A stretch of 64,000 nucleotides of DNA from an uncultured Stenotrophomonas sp. (lineage in GTDB: Bacteria > Pseudomonadota > Gammaproteobacteria > Xanthomonadales > Xanthomonadaceae): positions 1-64,000 of the forward strand of contig NZ_CAMFIA010000018.1 in the NCBI RefSeq assembly GCF_945952405.1, read 5' to 3'. The notes under the pieces are model-generated. The model had not been told where the DNA came from and ran no database searches. It saw only the letters and a program-made list of their open reading frames with translations. The first letter of the stretch is position 1; each line of letters starts with the position of its first letter. The translations under genes were made by a program, and so were the position numbers. Shown here in pieces: positions 52,398 to 61,950 of this stretch.

Positions 52398-55124
52398 ATG
52401 TCCGCCTCCCACAAGGCGCTGCGCCCGCGTCCGCTGGTGCTCGCGCTGTCGTCCCTGATGCTGGTGTCATTGCCGGCCTTCGCGCAGGAAAGCGCACCCA
52501 CCTCGTTGCAGGAAGTGAAGGTCACCGGTTCGCGCATTCCGCGTGCCAGCGTCGAAGGGCCGTCGCCGGTGACGGTGATCAGCCGCGAGCAGATCGACGC
52601 GCAGGGTTACCGCAATGCGTTCGACGCGCTCAGCGCGCTGACCGAGAACACCGGCAATGTGCAGGGCGAGGACTTCGGCAACACCTTTACCCCGGCCGCC
52701 AACACCATCAACCTGCGCGGCCTCGGCCCCAACCGCACGCTGGTGCTGGTCAACGGCCGCCGCCAGGCCGACTACCCGCTGGCCTACGAAGGCTCGGTGA
52801 ACGTCGTCAACCTGGCCAATATTCCGAGTGCGTTGATCGAGCGCATCGAGGTGCTGGCCGCGGGTGCGTCGGCGGTGTACGGCTCCGATGCCATCGCCGG
52901 CGTGGTCAACATCATCCTCAAGGACCGCTTCGAAGGCGTGGATGTGAACGTGCGTGCCGGCGGCACCCAGCAGGGCGGCGGTGACAACCAGCGCGTACAG
53001 GTGGTCGGTGGCAGTTCCGGCGAGCGCTGGGATGGCCTGTTCGGTTTCGAGTTCGATGTGCGCAAGGCGATCCACGCGCGGCAGCGCGACTTCATGGATT
53101 CGCTGGATGATGATCCAACCGGCAAGGCACCGCAGGCGACCGCCATCGCCTATCGCCGCAATGCCGCCACTGGCCGCAACATCGATCCGGGCGTGAACGG
53201 CTGCGACGCCGCATCGGACATCTACAGCGGCAGCGTGTTCCGTGCGTTCAATCCGCGCCAGGGCTGGTACTGCGGCAGCAACGAGGCCGCTGCCAGCTAC
53301 TGGACCGTGCAGACCCAGAAGCGCAACCTCAACGGCTACGGCCTGCTGACCTTCCACCTGGATGAGCACACCGACCTGTTCGCCGACCTTGCGGTGGGCA
53401 GCGCACGGATCTCCAACAACACCCGTGCCCCGACCTGGACGTCGGCCCGCAACTACTTCTACAACCAGACCACCGGCAACCTGGAGAGCTGGTATCGCCG
53501 CTTCGCGCCGGAAGAGATCGGTGGCCTGCCGCGCAACGCCAACCGCTTCCTGGAGAATTCGTGGTCGTTCAACGTCGGTGCGCGTGGCCGGATCGGCGGC
53601 AGCGACTGGGACTATGAAGCGGTCTACAGCCGTTCGCGCTACGAGAACCGGACCCGCCGCCCGGTGCTGCTGGCTGGCATCAACGAGTACCTGCTCGGCC
53701 CCAGGCTGGGCGTGCGCAACGGCGTGGAGGTCTATGCGCCGGACCCGGCACGGCTGTTCAAGCCGCTGACGCCGGAGGAGTACGCGGGCCTGTCCGGCTA
53801 CCAGGAGAGCCGCAATGCGGCGTGGCTGCAGACCTTCAGCGCCAGTGTCAACGGCCGCCTGTTCGCGCTGCCCGGCGGCGACGCCGCGCTGGCGGCGGTG
53901 GTGGAGGCCGGCAGCCAGGGTTACCGCAACCGTCCGGATCCGCGGCTGGGCAGCGGCGAGTTCTGGAACACCAGTGCCGGCATTGGCGCCGGTGGCGAGC
54001 GTGACCGCTATGCGGCCGGCGTGGAGTTGCAGCTGCCGCTGCTGCAGTCGCTGACCACCACCCTGGCCGGTCGCTACGACCAGTACCGCGCCGGCGGCGA
54101 GCATATCGGCAAGGCGACCTGGAGTTTCGGCGTCGAGTTCCGCCCGATCGAGAGCCTGCTGATCCGTGGCTCGGCGGCGACCAGCTTCCGTGCGCCGGAC
54201 ATGAATTACGTGTTCGCCACTGAAACCCGTGGCTACAACCCGGGCATGACCGACTATTGGCGCTGCCGCAGCGCAGGCCAGACCTACGACAACTGCGATT
54301 TCAACGGCCTGTCGATCGACTACAGCAACCGCGCGAACGCGCAGCTGCAGCCGGAAACCGCCAAGTCGTACGGCTTCGGCGTGGTCTGGTCGCCGCTGGC
54401 CGGGCTGGATTTCAGTGCCGACTACTACGACATCCGTATCGATAACGAAGTGACCAGCCTCGACACCAGCCGCATCCTGCGCGACGAGGCCGATTGCCGC
54501 CTGGGCCGCACGCTCGGCGGCGAGGCGCGCGATCCGGGTTCACCGTTGTGCGTGGATGCGCTGTCGCGGGTGATCCGCAATCCGTCCAACGCCACGGTGC
54601 AGCCGGACCAGGTGACCCGCGTCCTGATCAATCCGATCAACGCGGCGTCCGAATCGGTGCGCGGCCTGGACCTGAAGGGCAACTGGCGCTTCGACGCCGG
54701 TCGCTATGGCCGCTTCACCACGCGCCTGGCCTACACCGTGGTGCTGGAACACACGTACAAGCAGTTCTCCGATGATCCGGAACGTGACATCCGCAATTCG
54801 CTGGATGACTACCAGTGGCGCAGCAAGGCCAACGGCAGCATCACCTGGAACCAGGGTGACTGGACCACCACGCTGTACGGCAACCGCTTCGGCTCGCTGC
54901 CGAAGACCGATGGCAGCGGTCGCATCGCACCGTACATGACCTACAACGCCAGTGTGTTCCGCCAGTTCGGCGAGAACCTGTCGGTGGGCGTGATCGTCAA
55001 CAACCTGCGTGACAGCCGCCCGCCGGCGGACAGGAATGGAGGCGGCTGGCCGTTCTACCCGGTCGGCAACTACGACCCCTATGGCCGCCAGTACTGGTTG
55101 CAGCTGGACTACCGGTTCCGCTGA
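52398..55124 (+). CDS. TonB-dependent receptor
   Basis: The 908-residue protein has a signal peptide (about 35 residues, ending LPAFA), a TonB-box-like start LQEVKVTGSRIPRASVEGPSPV, a plug domain (TINLRGLGPNRTLVLVNGRR, GASAVYGSDAIAGVVNI) and a long barrel ending YWLQLDYRFR. It belongs to the large xanthomonad group of receptors for sugars, peptides or other nutrients and not to classic siderophore receptors. No transport partner or regulator adjoins it. AGGAAG precedes ATG 52398. Confidence 0.92.
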   Translation: MSASHKALRPRPLVLALSSLMLVSLPAFAQESAPTSLQEVKVTGSRIPRASVEGPSPVTVISREQIDAQGYRNAFDALSALTENTGNVQGEDFGNTFTPAANTINLRGLGPNRTLVLVNGRRQADYPLAYEGSVNVVNLANIPSALIERIEVLAAGASAVYGSDAIAGVVNIILKDRFEGVDVNVRAGGTQQGGGDNQRVQVVGGSSGERWDGLFGFEFDVRKAIHARQRDFMDSLDDDPTGKAPQATAIAYRRNAATGRNIDPGVNGCDAASDIYSGSVFRAFNPRQGWYCGSNEAAASYWTVQTQKRNLNGYGLLTFHLDEHTDLFADLAVGSARISNNTRAPTWTSARNYFYNQTTGNLESWYRRFAPEEIGGLPRNANRFLENSWSFNVGARGRIGGSDWDYEAVYSRSRYENRTRRPVLLAGINEYLLGPRLGVRNGVEVYAPDPARLFKPLTPEEYAGLSGYQESRNAAWLQTFSASVNGRLFALPGGDAALAAVVEAGSQGYRNRPDPRLGSGEFWNTSAGIGAGGERDRYAAGVELQLPLLQSLTTTLAGRYDQYRAGGEHIGKATWSFGVEFRPIESLLIRGSAATSFRAPDMNYVFATETRGYNPGMTDYWRCRSAGQTYDNCDFNGLSIDYSNRANAQLQPETAKSYGFGVVWSPLAGLDFSADYYDIRIDNEVTSLDTSRILRDEADCRLGRTLGGEARDPGSPLCVDALSRVIRNPSNATVQPDQVTRVLINPINAASESVRGLDLKGNWRFDAGRYGRFTTRLAYTVVLEHTYKQFSDDPERDIRNSLDDYQWRSKANGSITWNQGDWTTTLYGNRFGSLPKTDGSGRIAPYMTYNASVFRQFGENLSVGVIVNNLRDSRPPADRNGGGWPFYPVGNYDPYGRQYWLQLDYRFR

Positions 55125-55143
55125 TCCGGCAGGCGAACGAAAG

Positions 55144-55168
55144 GCCCGGCATTGCCGGGCTTTTCTTT
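55144..55168 (+). terminator. rho-independent terminator after the TonB receptor
   Basis: GCCCGGC-ATT-GCCGGGC (55144-55160) is followed by TTTTCTTT. It lies 20 bp after the stop and is the clearest intrinsic terminator on the plus strand of this window. Confidence 0.9.
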
Positions 55169-55234
55169 GTGCATTGCACCGGCGCTGCCGCCGCGCGCGT
55201 GGCATGCTGTGGTGATACACCGAGGAAGACGCGC

Positions 55235-55888
55235 ATGGATGCAGGACGATGGAGTGTGTTTGCCGTGGTCGCACTCGCAGGGTGCAGTGCCACGCCGGCG
55301 GCGAGTGTGGAGGAGGGCGCCGCGGCGACCCATGCTGCGCCCATGCCGTCCGTTGCGGATACCCCTGCACATGCCGGGCCCGCGCGCGCGGCGATGGCGT
55401 CTGCGTCGGCCAGCCCCGATGTGCCTGCGCTGGCCAGCCCCGATGCGCCTGCGCCTGCGCGCCTGGACGCCTGGTTCCTCGATGGTGAGCGCAGGTTGCT
55501 GACCGCAGGGGCGCTGTCAGCGGAGAAAAGCGAGGCGATTCTTGGTTCGGACAAGGACTTCGCGCAGGCCGTCAGCCAGATCGAGCGGGATGCAGCGAGC
55601 CGGCCGGAGGCGCAGGACCTGACCCGTCTCTACAGGGCGGCGGTGAGCCGCGTGATGGGCGGCGACGGCACGCTGGTGTCGTTTGCCTGCGGCTACAGCC
55701 TGTGTGTCGGGGAGATCCGCAGCCGCAGCGCGGACGATTTCAACGCCTGGTCCGAAGCGGTCGGCATGGACAAGTCGACCCCGATCTACAGCCTTGCCAC
55801 CGCACCGATGACATGGGGCCAGGGCCAGCAGGGTGGGCGCTTCGTGTTCTCGGTCGACCCGGCCGCGAACGGCATCAGCGCGTACTGA
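55235..55888 (+). CDS. lipoprotein of unknown function
   Basis: The 217-residue protein has a lipobox (LAGCSA, Cys at about 17), an Ala/Pro/Ser-rich linker with two copies of ASPDxPA, and a soluble domain (about 80-217) with FACGYSLCVGEIRSRS, in which two cysteines five apart could pair. No family is recognised. GAGGAAG precedes the ATG. It is convergent with the next gene. Confidence 0.78.
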   Translation: MDAGRWSVFAVVALAGCSATPAASVEEGAAATHAAPMPSVADTPAHAGPARAAMASASASPDVPALASPDAPAPARLDAWFLDGERRLLTAGALSAEKSEAILGSDKDFAQAVSQIERDAASRPEAQDLTRLYRAAVSRVMGGDGTLVSFACGYSLCVGEIRSRSADDFNAWSEAVGMDKSTPIYSLATAPMTWGQGQQGGRFVFSVDPAANGISAY

Positions 55889-55917
55889 CAGCAGACCGGG
55901 CGTGCTGACCTTCGCGC

Positions 55918-56559
55918 CTACGGAAGTGCTTGCTGCAGGTACGACTCGATCACATAGCTGAAAGGCTGTTGCTGGCGGTCACGCAGCAGGGCGCGCACTT
56001 CCAGGATCACCGCGTGGTCGCCTTCGCCGCGCGGCGGCCAGTAGGTCTGGTCGGCCAGGGTCTGGCGCTGGAAGCCGAGCGGGCCGACAACACGCCCGAA
56101 CGGTTCGTCGGTGCTGTCCAGCACCTGGTTCATGGCCGCGCTGAGATGGCCGGGCAGGTACCAGTTGTCCGCTTCGGACAGGATGCGGCTGCCGCAGACC
56201 AGCTGCACGCGGCGATAACGCAGGTCGGTACCGGGCTTGGCGCCCAGCGCCTGCAGCACGTCGGCCGGCGCCGGCTTGTCCTGGCCGTGTACGCGCACCG
56301 CGCGCACCCGTGCCTGTTCGGCCAGGCCGTGTTCGGCGCACCAGTGCTCCAGGGTGGCGGTCGCGCTCTGCCCCGACAGCACGCGCTGGTGCAGGCGCTC
56401 GACCAGTGCCCCCGGCGCGATGCGCTGCTGGCCCGGCGGCGACTGCAACGGCGACGCGGCCGCGGCATCGGTGGCGGACAGGCTGGCGATCGGGGCGGCA
56501 GCCAGCAGGGACGCGGCCTGCCAGCGGCGGAGACGATCGTGGCGGTCGGACGGGCGCAT
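55918..56559 (-). CDS. exported chorismate lyase-like (UbiC/DUF98) protein
   Basis: The 213-residue protein has an amino-terminal signal sequence (about 34 residues) and a carboxy-terminal part with QLVCGSRILSEADNWYLPGHLSAAMNQVLDSTDEPFGRVV, which recalls the chorismate-pyruvate lyase/UTRA-like fold. Known UbiC enzymes are cytosolic, so an exported member is odd and may bind rather than cleave its ligand. Function is inferred only from fold resemblance. Confidence 0.7.
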   Translation of the reverse strand: MRPSDRHDRLRRWQAASLLAAAPIASLSATDAAAASPLQSPPGQQRIAPGALVERLHQRVLSGQSATATLEHWCAEHGLAEQARVRAVRVHGQDKPAPADVLQALGAKPGTDLRYRRVQLVCGSRILSEADNWYLPGHLSAAMNQVLDSTDEPFGRVVGPLGFQRQTLADQTYWPPRGEGDHAVILEVRALLRDRQQQPFSYVIESYLQQALP

Positions 56560-56745
56560 GCGGCATCACAGCGGAAACAGGCGCCTATGTTACCCGTTCA
56601 GGGGTGTGCCGGGTGTCGCTGCAACCGGGCGTCACAGCTGCAGCATTCATCATTGCGGTGAATGCATGCCATCCAGATATTTCGTTGGCCGATGCTGCTG
56701 GCGAGGCGCAGGATGGCGCCCTTGCTGGCTTTCCCGGAGTTTTCC

Positions 56746-57906
56746 ATGACCCTCCAGTTCATTCACGGTGGTGTCGACCGCGACGGTGCGCCGCTGCATT
56801 TCCATATCCGTGACGGCCGCATCTGCGGGCTCAATGGCGAGGCCAAGCCCGCCGAGGGGGCCGAATGCGTCGACCTGCAGGGTTACGCGCTGCTGCCGGG
56901 GCTGGTGGATGGCCATATCCACCTGGACAAGAGCTTCGTCGGCGACCGCTGGCATCCGCACCAGCCGGTGAACAGCCTGCGTGAGCGGCTGGCGGTGGAA
57001 AAGGTGGCGGTGGCGGCTGCGGCACCGATGGCTGACCGCGCCGAAGCGCTGATCCGCCAGTGCAGCGCTTTTGGCACGGTGGCGATGCGCTGCCACGTCG
57101 ATATCGATGGCAGCACCGGCCTGCGCCACCTTGAGGCGGTGCGCGAGGCGGCACGGCGCTGTGCCGGCATCATGCAGATCCAGCTGGTGGCCTTCCCGCA
57201 AGCCGGGGTGATGTCCTGCGCCGGTACCGCCGCCGTGCTGGAGCAGGCCCTCGCAGCGGGGGTGGACGTGCTGGGCGGCATCGACCCGACCACCCTGGAT
57301 GGCGATGCCGAAGGCCAGCTGGCGCTGCTGTTCGGCCTGGCCGAGCGGCACGCTGTGCCGTTGGACATCCATCTGCACGAACCCGGCGAGACCGGCCTGG
57401 CCCAGCTGCTGCGCATCGCCGCACGGACCCGTGCCAGCGGCATGCAGGGACGGGTGGCCGTCAGCCATGCCTACGCGCTGGGCGAAGTGCCGCTGGCACG
57501 GGCGCTGCAGGTGGCCGAGGCGCTGGCCGCGGCGGGGGTGGCAATCATGAGCAACGCGCCGGGCGATCATCCGTTCCCGCCGCTGCGCGCGCTGCATGAC
57601 GCGGGCGTGCGCGTGTTCGCCGGCAATGACAACATCCGCGATTGCTGGTGGCCGTACGGCAATGGCGATCTGCTGCAGCGAGCGATGCTGCTCGGCTATC
57701 GATCGGGCTTCTACACCGATGCGGACCTGGGGCTGGCGCTGGACATGGTCAGCAGCCACGCCGCACAGGTGATCGGAGTGCCGGAACACGGCATTGCAGA
57801 AGGCCTTCCGGCCACCTTCGTGGCAGTGCGTGCCGACCATGGCCCGGCCGCGGTGGCGGCGGTGCCGGCCGAGCGCCGGGTGGTGGTCGGCGGCCGTTGG
57901 CTGTAG
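56746..57906 (+). CDS. cytosine deaminase-like amidohydrolase
   Basis: The 386-residue cytosolic protein is an amidohydrolase with metal ligands His57 and His59 in GLVDGHIHLDKSF, then LDIHLHEPGETG, VAVSHAYALG and the Asp of GNDNIRDCWWPYGNGDLL. The last block is typical for the CodA/atrazine-degradation subgroup, which removes amines from pyrimidines and triazines. The natural substrate here cannot be named. CCGGAG precedes ATG 56746; a longer frame lacks a site. Confidence 0.86.
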   Translation: MTLQFIHGGVDRDGAPLHFHIRDGRICGLNGEAKPAEGAECVDLQGYALLPGLVDGHIHLDKSFVGDRWHPHQPVNSLRERLAVEKVAVAAAAPMADRAEALIRQCSAFGTVAMRCHVDIDGSTGLRHLEAVREAARRCAGIMQIQLVAFPQAGVMSCAGTAAVLEQALAAGVDVLGGIDPTTLDGDAEGQLALLFGLAERHAVPLDIHLHEPGETGLAQLLRIAARTRASGMQGRVAVSHAYALGEVPLARALQVAEALAAAGVAIMSNAPGDHPFPPLRALHDAGVRVFAGNDNIRDCWWPYGNGDLLQRAMLLGYRSGFYTDADLGLALDMVSSHAAQVIGVPEHGIAEGLPATFVAVRADHGPAAVAAVPAERRVVVGGRWL

Positions 57907-57949
57907 ACCCGCACCCTGCGTGAATGCGTGATTGAAGCCAATGCGCCGA

Positions 57950-58387
57950 TCAGGCGTAGTCGTCGGCGCGGGTGGCGACGAATTCTTCCAGCCACGCCAG
58001 CAGGTGGGCGATGTCGATGACTTCGCCCTGCTCGACGCGCTTGAGCAGCAGCGTGCTGGCGCCGATCTGCAGGCTGCTGTCGGCATAGCGCAGCACCGCG
58101 TCGATTCCCCAGGCATCGGTGACCTGCATCCAGGCCAGTCCGGGCACGCGCTGGGCCAGGGTATCGCCGAACGCCACACCCAGCGCTTCCCAGCCGTCGC
58201 CGTCGTCACGTTCGATCAGCTCGGCATCGACCACGCGTTGCAGCGTGGTGGCGGGCAGCGGCCATTGCACCGGCAACGTGGGAAAGCCGGCGGCCACGCG
58301 TGCGGCGATCAGCGAGCGCTGGTGCTGCAGATGGGTCTGCAGTGCGGCGGGCAGCGGATCGAAGCGGGTGGGGATCTCGTCGGACAT
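57950..58387 (-). CDS. DUF3806-type protein
   Basis: The 145-residue cytosolic protein shows the DUF3806 pattern: LGVAFGDTLAQRVPGLAWMQVTDAWGIDAVLRY and a helical end. No function is known for this group. It is convergent with the amidohydrolase gene; the stops are 43 bp apart. Confidence 0.8.
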   Translation of the reverse strand: MSDEIPTRFDPLPAALQTHLQHQRSLIAARVAAGFPTLPVQWPLPATTLQRVVDAELIERDDGDGWEALGVAFGDTLAQRVPGLAWMQVTDAWGIDAVLRYADSSLQIGASTLLLKRVEQGEVIDIAHLLAWLEEFVATRADDYA

Positions 58388-58599
58388 GGCAAGCCGCCGC
58401 GGGGCACGGAATCAGTCGGTACTGTAGGAGACCGGCGCCCGCCACCGCGCGGCAGGCCTGATCAGATTTCGATGATCAATGCGCGAAATCGACGTACTTC
58501 ACGCCGAGCGACCCTCGCCCACGTTGGGGGCCGATGCGTCTGCTGCAGGAAAACCGATCTGCCGCCACCCGCAGCGGGGACGGCCACCGCTGCGGCGGT

Positions 58600-59481
58600 T
58601 CAGTCCGGTTCGCGCTGCACCTGCCGCCACAGCTCACTGGCCAGCGCGCGCACGGCCTCGTCGGCGTCGGCACGGTGCAGCAGGCCAATCTCGTAGTTGT
58701 CGATCACCGGCAACTCGCGCTCGCCATCGATGATGCGATGTTCGCGGCTGACCGCGCGGCGCGGCAGCAGGCTGATGCCGATGCCATCGGCGACCGCGCC
58801 CTGGATGCCGCTGAGCGATGAGCTGGTGAAGGCAATGCGCCAACGCAGGCCCAGGGCTTCCACCGCGTGGATCATCTCGTCGCGGTACAGCCCGCGGGGC
58901 GGGAAGGTGACCAGCGGCAGCGGGTCCTGCAGCAGGCTGCTGCTGCGCAGGCTGTCGATCCAGTGCATCGGTTCACGCCGGCAGTGCACGGCCTGGCGGC
59001 TGTTGCGACGCTGCTTGACCAGTACCAGGTCCAGTTCGCCGTGGTCGAAGCCATGGGCGAGGTCGCGGCTGAGGCCGCTGCTGATCTCCAGCTTCACCTG
59101 CGGGTGGCGGCGGCTGAAGGTGGCCAGCATGCGGGTGGTCTGCGCGTTGACGAAGTCTTCGGGAACGCCGATGCGTACGGCGGTCTCCACGGTGGCGCCG
59201 GCCAGGGCCTGCGCCATTTCCTCGTTCAGGTCGAGCATGCGTCGCGCATAGCCGAGCAGGGTGTGGCCGGCATCGGTGGGGTGCACGTCGCGATGGCCGC
59301 GCTCCAGCAGGCGATGCCCGGCCAGTTCTTCCAGCCGGCGCACCTTCTGGCTGACCGTGGACTGGGTCGAGTGCAGGCGCGTAGCGGCGGTGGTGAAGCT
59401 GCCGCAGTCGGCCACCATCACCAGCGCCCGCAGCAGGTCCAGTTCGAACAGGGTTCTATTCGATTTGGCACTGTCTGGCAT
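58600..59481 (-). CDS. LysR family transcriptional regulator
   Basis: The 293-residue protein has the LysR helix-turn-helix (LLRALVMVADCGSFTTAATRLHSTQSTVSQKV, residues 16-47) and an effector domain (about 100-290). It lies divergent to an ankyrin-repeat gene, 121 bp away, and may regulate it. Effector unknown. Confidence 0.88.
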   Translation of the reverse strand: MPDSAKSNRTLFELDLLRALVMVADCGSFTTAATRLHSTQSTVSQKVRRLEELAGHRLLERGHRDVHPTDAGHTLLGYARRMLDLNEEMAQALAGATVETAVRIGVPEDFVNAQTTRMLATFSRRHPQVKLEISSGLSRDLAHGFDHGELDLVLVKQRRNSRQAVHCRREPMHWIDSLRSSSLLQDPLPLVTFPPRGLYRDEMIHAVEALGLRWRIAFTSSSLSGIQGAVADGIGISLLPRRAVSREHRIIDGERELPVIDNYEIGLLHRADADEAVRALASELWRQVQREPD

Positions 59482-59602
59482 TTGAACATTTCACTTCTGG
59501 ATACCTATGGCCACTTCTACCATGCAGGGCAGGGGCCGGCAACGTCGGCTGTTGCGTCCGACCCACGGCGTTGCGTGGCACCGGGCAGGAGGAGACACCG
59601 TC

Positions 59603-60304
59603 ATGCGCTTCCATCATTCCCTTGGCTGGCCTGCGCCGTTCGCGCGCATGCTGCTGGCGTGCCTGCTGGCCGCGGTCATCCCCGCCTGCACCGCGACCTC
59701 GCGCTGCGATGCCGATGCGCGGCTGCGTGATGCGGCCGGGCGGGGCGATGCCGACGCGGTGCGTGCGGCACTGGACGACGGTGCCGACCTGGAGGCGCGT
59801 GACGGCGAGGGCCGTACGGCGCTGTTGCTGGCCACGCATGGCAACAACGTGGACGCCGCGCGCGAGCTGATCGAAGCCGGTGCCGACGTCAACGCCAAGG
59901 ATGCGTTGCAGGACAGCGCCTATCTGTACGCGGGCGCGCGTGGCCTGGACGAGATCCTGGCGATGACCCTGGCGCATGGCGCGGATCTGCGCAGCACCAA
60001 CCGCTATGGCGGCACCGCGCTGATTCCCGCCGCCGAGCGCGGCCATGTGGCCACGGTGCGCGCACTGCTGCGCGCCGGTGTTGCGGTGGATCATGTCAAT
60101 CGCCTGCACTGGACCGCGCTGCTGGAGGCGATCCTGCTGGGCGATGGCGGCGCCCGCCACCAGCAGATCGTGCAGCTGCTGCTCGAGGCCGGTGCCGACC
60201 CCGAACTGGCCGACGGCGACGGCGTAACGCCACTGGCCCACGCACGCCTGCGCGGCTACACCGCCATCGAAACCCTGCTGCGCCAGCATGGCGCGGCGCG
60301 CTGA
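59603..60304 (+). CDS. ankyrin repeat lipoprotein
   Basis: The 233-residue protein has a signal with lipobox-like IPAC (Cys about 29) followed by about five ankyrin repeats (residues 40-230), seen in LRDAAGRGDADAVRAALDDGADLEARDGEGRTAL and three later copies such as GGTALIPAAERGHVATVRALLRAGVAVD. Ankyrin repeats bind proteins; periplasmic members can protect against catalase or toxin partners. GGAGGAG precedes the ATG at 59603. Confidence 0.87.
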   Translation: MRFHHSLGWPAPFARMLLACLLAAVIPACTATSRCDADARLRDAAGRGDADAVRAALDDGADLEARDGEGRTALLLATHGNNVDAARELIEAGADVNAKDALQDSAYLYAGARGLDEILAMTLAHGADLRSTNRYGGTALIPAAERGHVATVRALLRAGVAVDHVNRLHWTALLEAILLGDGGARHQQIVQLLLEAGADPELADGDGVTPLAHARLRGYTAIETLLRQHGAAR

Positions 60305-60357
60305 AGAGCGACCCCTTCCACCCTGCACGCTGGTCGTGCGTCACCAGGATGCTGTCC

Positions 60358-61815
60358 ATGTTCCGTTCCCGTCCGTTGTTCCTTGCCATCCTTGTTGCGG
60401 TGGCACCGTTGTCGGTGTCGGCCGCCGAGCGCGCCGACCTGCTGATCCGCAATGCCACCGTGGTCGACGTCGAGCACGCCCGCACGCTGCCGGGGCAGAG
60501 CGTGGTGGTCCGTGGCGAGGACATCGTCGCCGTCGGCCCGGACGCGCAGCTGCGCGCCCAGTGGAGTGCCACGCGCCAGATCGATGCCCAGGGCAAGTAC
60601 CTGATCCCGGGCCTGTGGGACATGCACGTGCACTTCGGCGGTGGCCCGGCGCTGATCGAGGAGAACAAGGCACTGCTGCCGTTGTACATCGCGCACGGCA
60701 TCACCACCGTGCGCGACTGCTCCGGTGACCTGCCCGAGCAGGTCCTGCAATGGCGCGGCGAGATCGCCCGTGGCACGCTGTTCGGTCCGCGCCTGCTCAG
60801 TTCAGGCGCGAAGATCGAAGGCATCAAGCCGGTCTGGAAGGGCACGATTGAAGTGGGCAGCGAAGCCGATGTCGACAAGGCGATCACCCGCCTGCAGCAT
60901 GACAAGGTCGATTTCGTGAAGATCACCGACAGCACGTTGAAGCCGGAGCTGTTCCTGTACTCGGCCAGTGCCGCACGCAGTGCCGGGTTGAAGGCATCGG
61001 GCCACATTCCGATGGCGCTGACCGTGGAGCAGGCCATCGATGCAGGGCTGGCTTCGATCGAGCATCTGGACTATGCCTTCAAGGCCGGCAGCAAGGACGA
61101 GGCGCAGATCGCTGCGGACTTCGGCGCCGGCCGCATCGACCGCGCCGAAGCCAATCGGCGCCTCGACGCCAGCTTCGACCGCGACACCGCGATGCGCGCC
61201 TACCGGGACTTCGCCAAGCGTGGCGTGTTCGTGACCCCGACCCTCAACGGCGGCCGCATCCTCGATTTCCTCGACCAGGACGACCACGCCGACGATCCCT
61301 ATCTGGCCTACATCGGGCCGCAGCTGCGTGCCACCTACCAGTGGCGCGTGGATCGCGCGGCCAAGGCCACGCCGGCCCAGATCGAGGCGCGCCACGCCCA
61401 GTACCATCGGGTGGCGGCGGTGCTGCCGATGCTGCAGGAAGCGGGCGTGACCCTGATCGCCGGTACCGATGCCGGCTTCCTCAATTCGTTCAACTTCCCG
61501 GGCATCGCGCTGCACCAGGAGCTGCAGCTGTTCGTGAAGGAGGGCCTGAGCGCGCCGCAGGCGCTGTCGGCTGCAACCCGCTCCGGGCCGGCCTGGTTCG
61601 GCCAGATGGACCGCTATGGGGGCGTCGCCCAGGGCAAGGCGGCGGACCTGGTGCTGCTGACCGCCAACCCGTTGCAGGACATCGCCGCCACCGCGAAGAT
61701 CGACAGCGTGATCCTGCGTGGCACGGTGTACGACCGCACCGCGCTGGACAGGATGCTGGCCGAGACCCGGGCCAAGGTGGCCGCGTGGAATGCCGAGGCG
61801 GCCAAGGGCCAGTGA
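60358..61815 (+). CDS. exported amidohydrolase (Xaa-Pro dipeptidase/imidazolonepropionase-like)
   Basis: The 485-residue protein has a signal peptide (FRSRPLFLAILVAVAPLSVSA) and a binuclear-metal amidohydrolase barrel: His90 and His92 in DMHVHFG, the bridging lysine in FVKITDST, SGHIPMAL, SIEHLDYAF and the Asp of AGTDAGF. This is the subgroup that cleaves Xaa-Pro, Xaa-Arg/Lys dipeptides or similar in the periplasm. ATG 60358 is preferred because AGGA lies 9 bp before; ATG 60349 is too close to it. Confidence 0.87.
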   Translation: MFRSRPLFLAILVAVAPLSVSAAERADLLIRNATVVDVEHARTLPGQSVVVRGEDIVAVGPDAQLRAQWSATRQIDAQGKYLIPGLWDMHVHFGGGPALIEENKALLPLYIAHGITTVRDCSGDLPEQVLQWRGEIARGTLFGPRLLSSGAKIEGIKPVWKGTIEVGSEADVDKAITRLQHDKVDFVKITDSTLKPELFLYSASAARSAGLKASGHIPMALTVEQAIDAGLASIEHLDYAFKAGSKDEAQIAADFGAGRIDRAEANRRLDASFDRDTAMRAYRDFAKRGVFVTPTLNGGRILDFLDQDDHADDPYLAYIGPQLRATYQWRVDRAAKATPAQIEARHAQYHRVAAVLPMLQEAGVTLIAGTDAGFLNSFNFPGIALHQELQLFVKEGLSAPQALSAATRSGPAWFGQMDRYGGVAQGKAADLVLLTANPLQDIAATAKIDSVILRGTVYDRTALDRMLAETRAKVAAWNAEAAKGQ

Positions 61816-61823
61816 CGGCGCAA

Positions 61824-61859
61824 GGGCCGGTCCCTTTCCAACGGAAAGGGATCCGGCCC
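61824..61859. repeat. 16-bp stem hairpin after the exported amidohydrolase gene
   Basis: GGGCCGGTCCCTTTCC (61824-61839), loop AAC, then the complement with one bulged T (61843-61859). It lies 8 bp after the stop. There is no T run, so it may be a repetitive extragenic element more than an intrinsic terminator. Confidence 0.65.
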
Positions 61860-61950
61860 CCTGGTTAGCAGGGCGGCCCCTTGCTTCCGGCACGGGAACG
61901 ATTCGGCGCAGCCACCTAGCATGGCGCCTGCTTCCCGTTCGATGTCCTGC

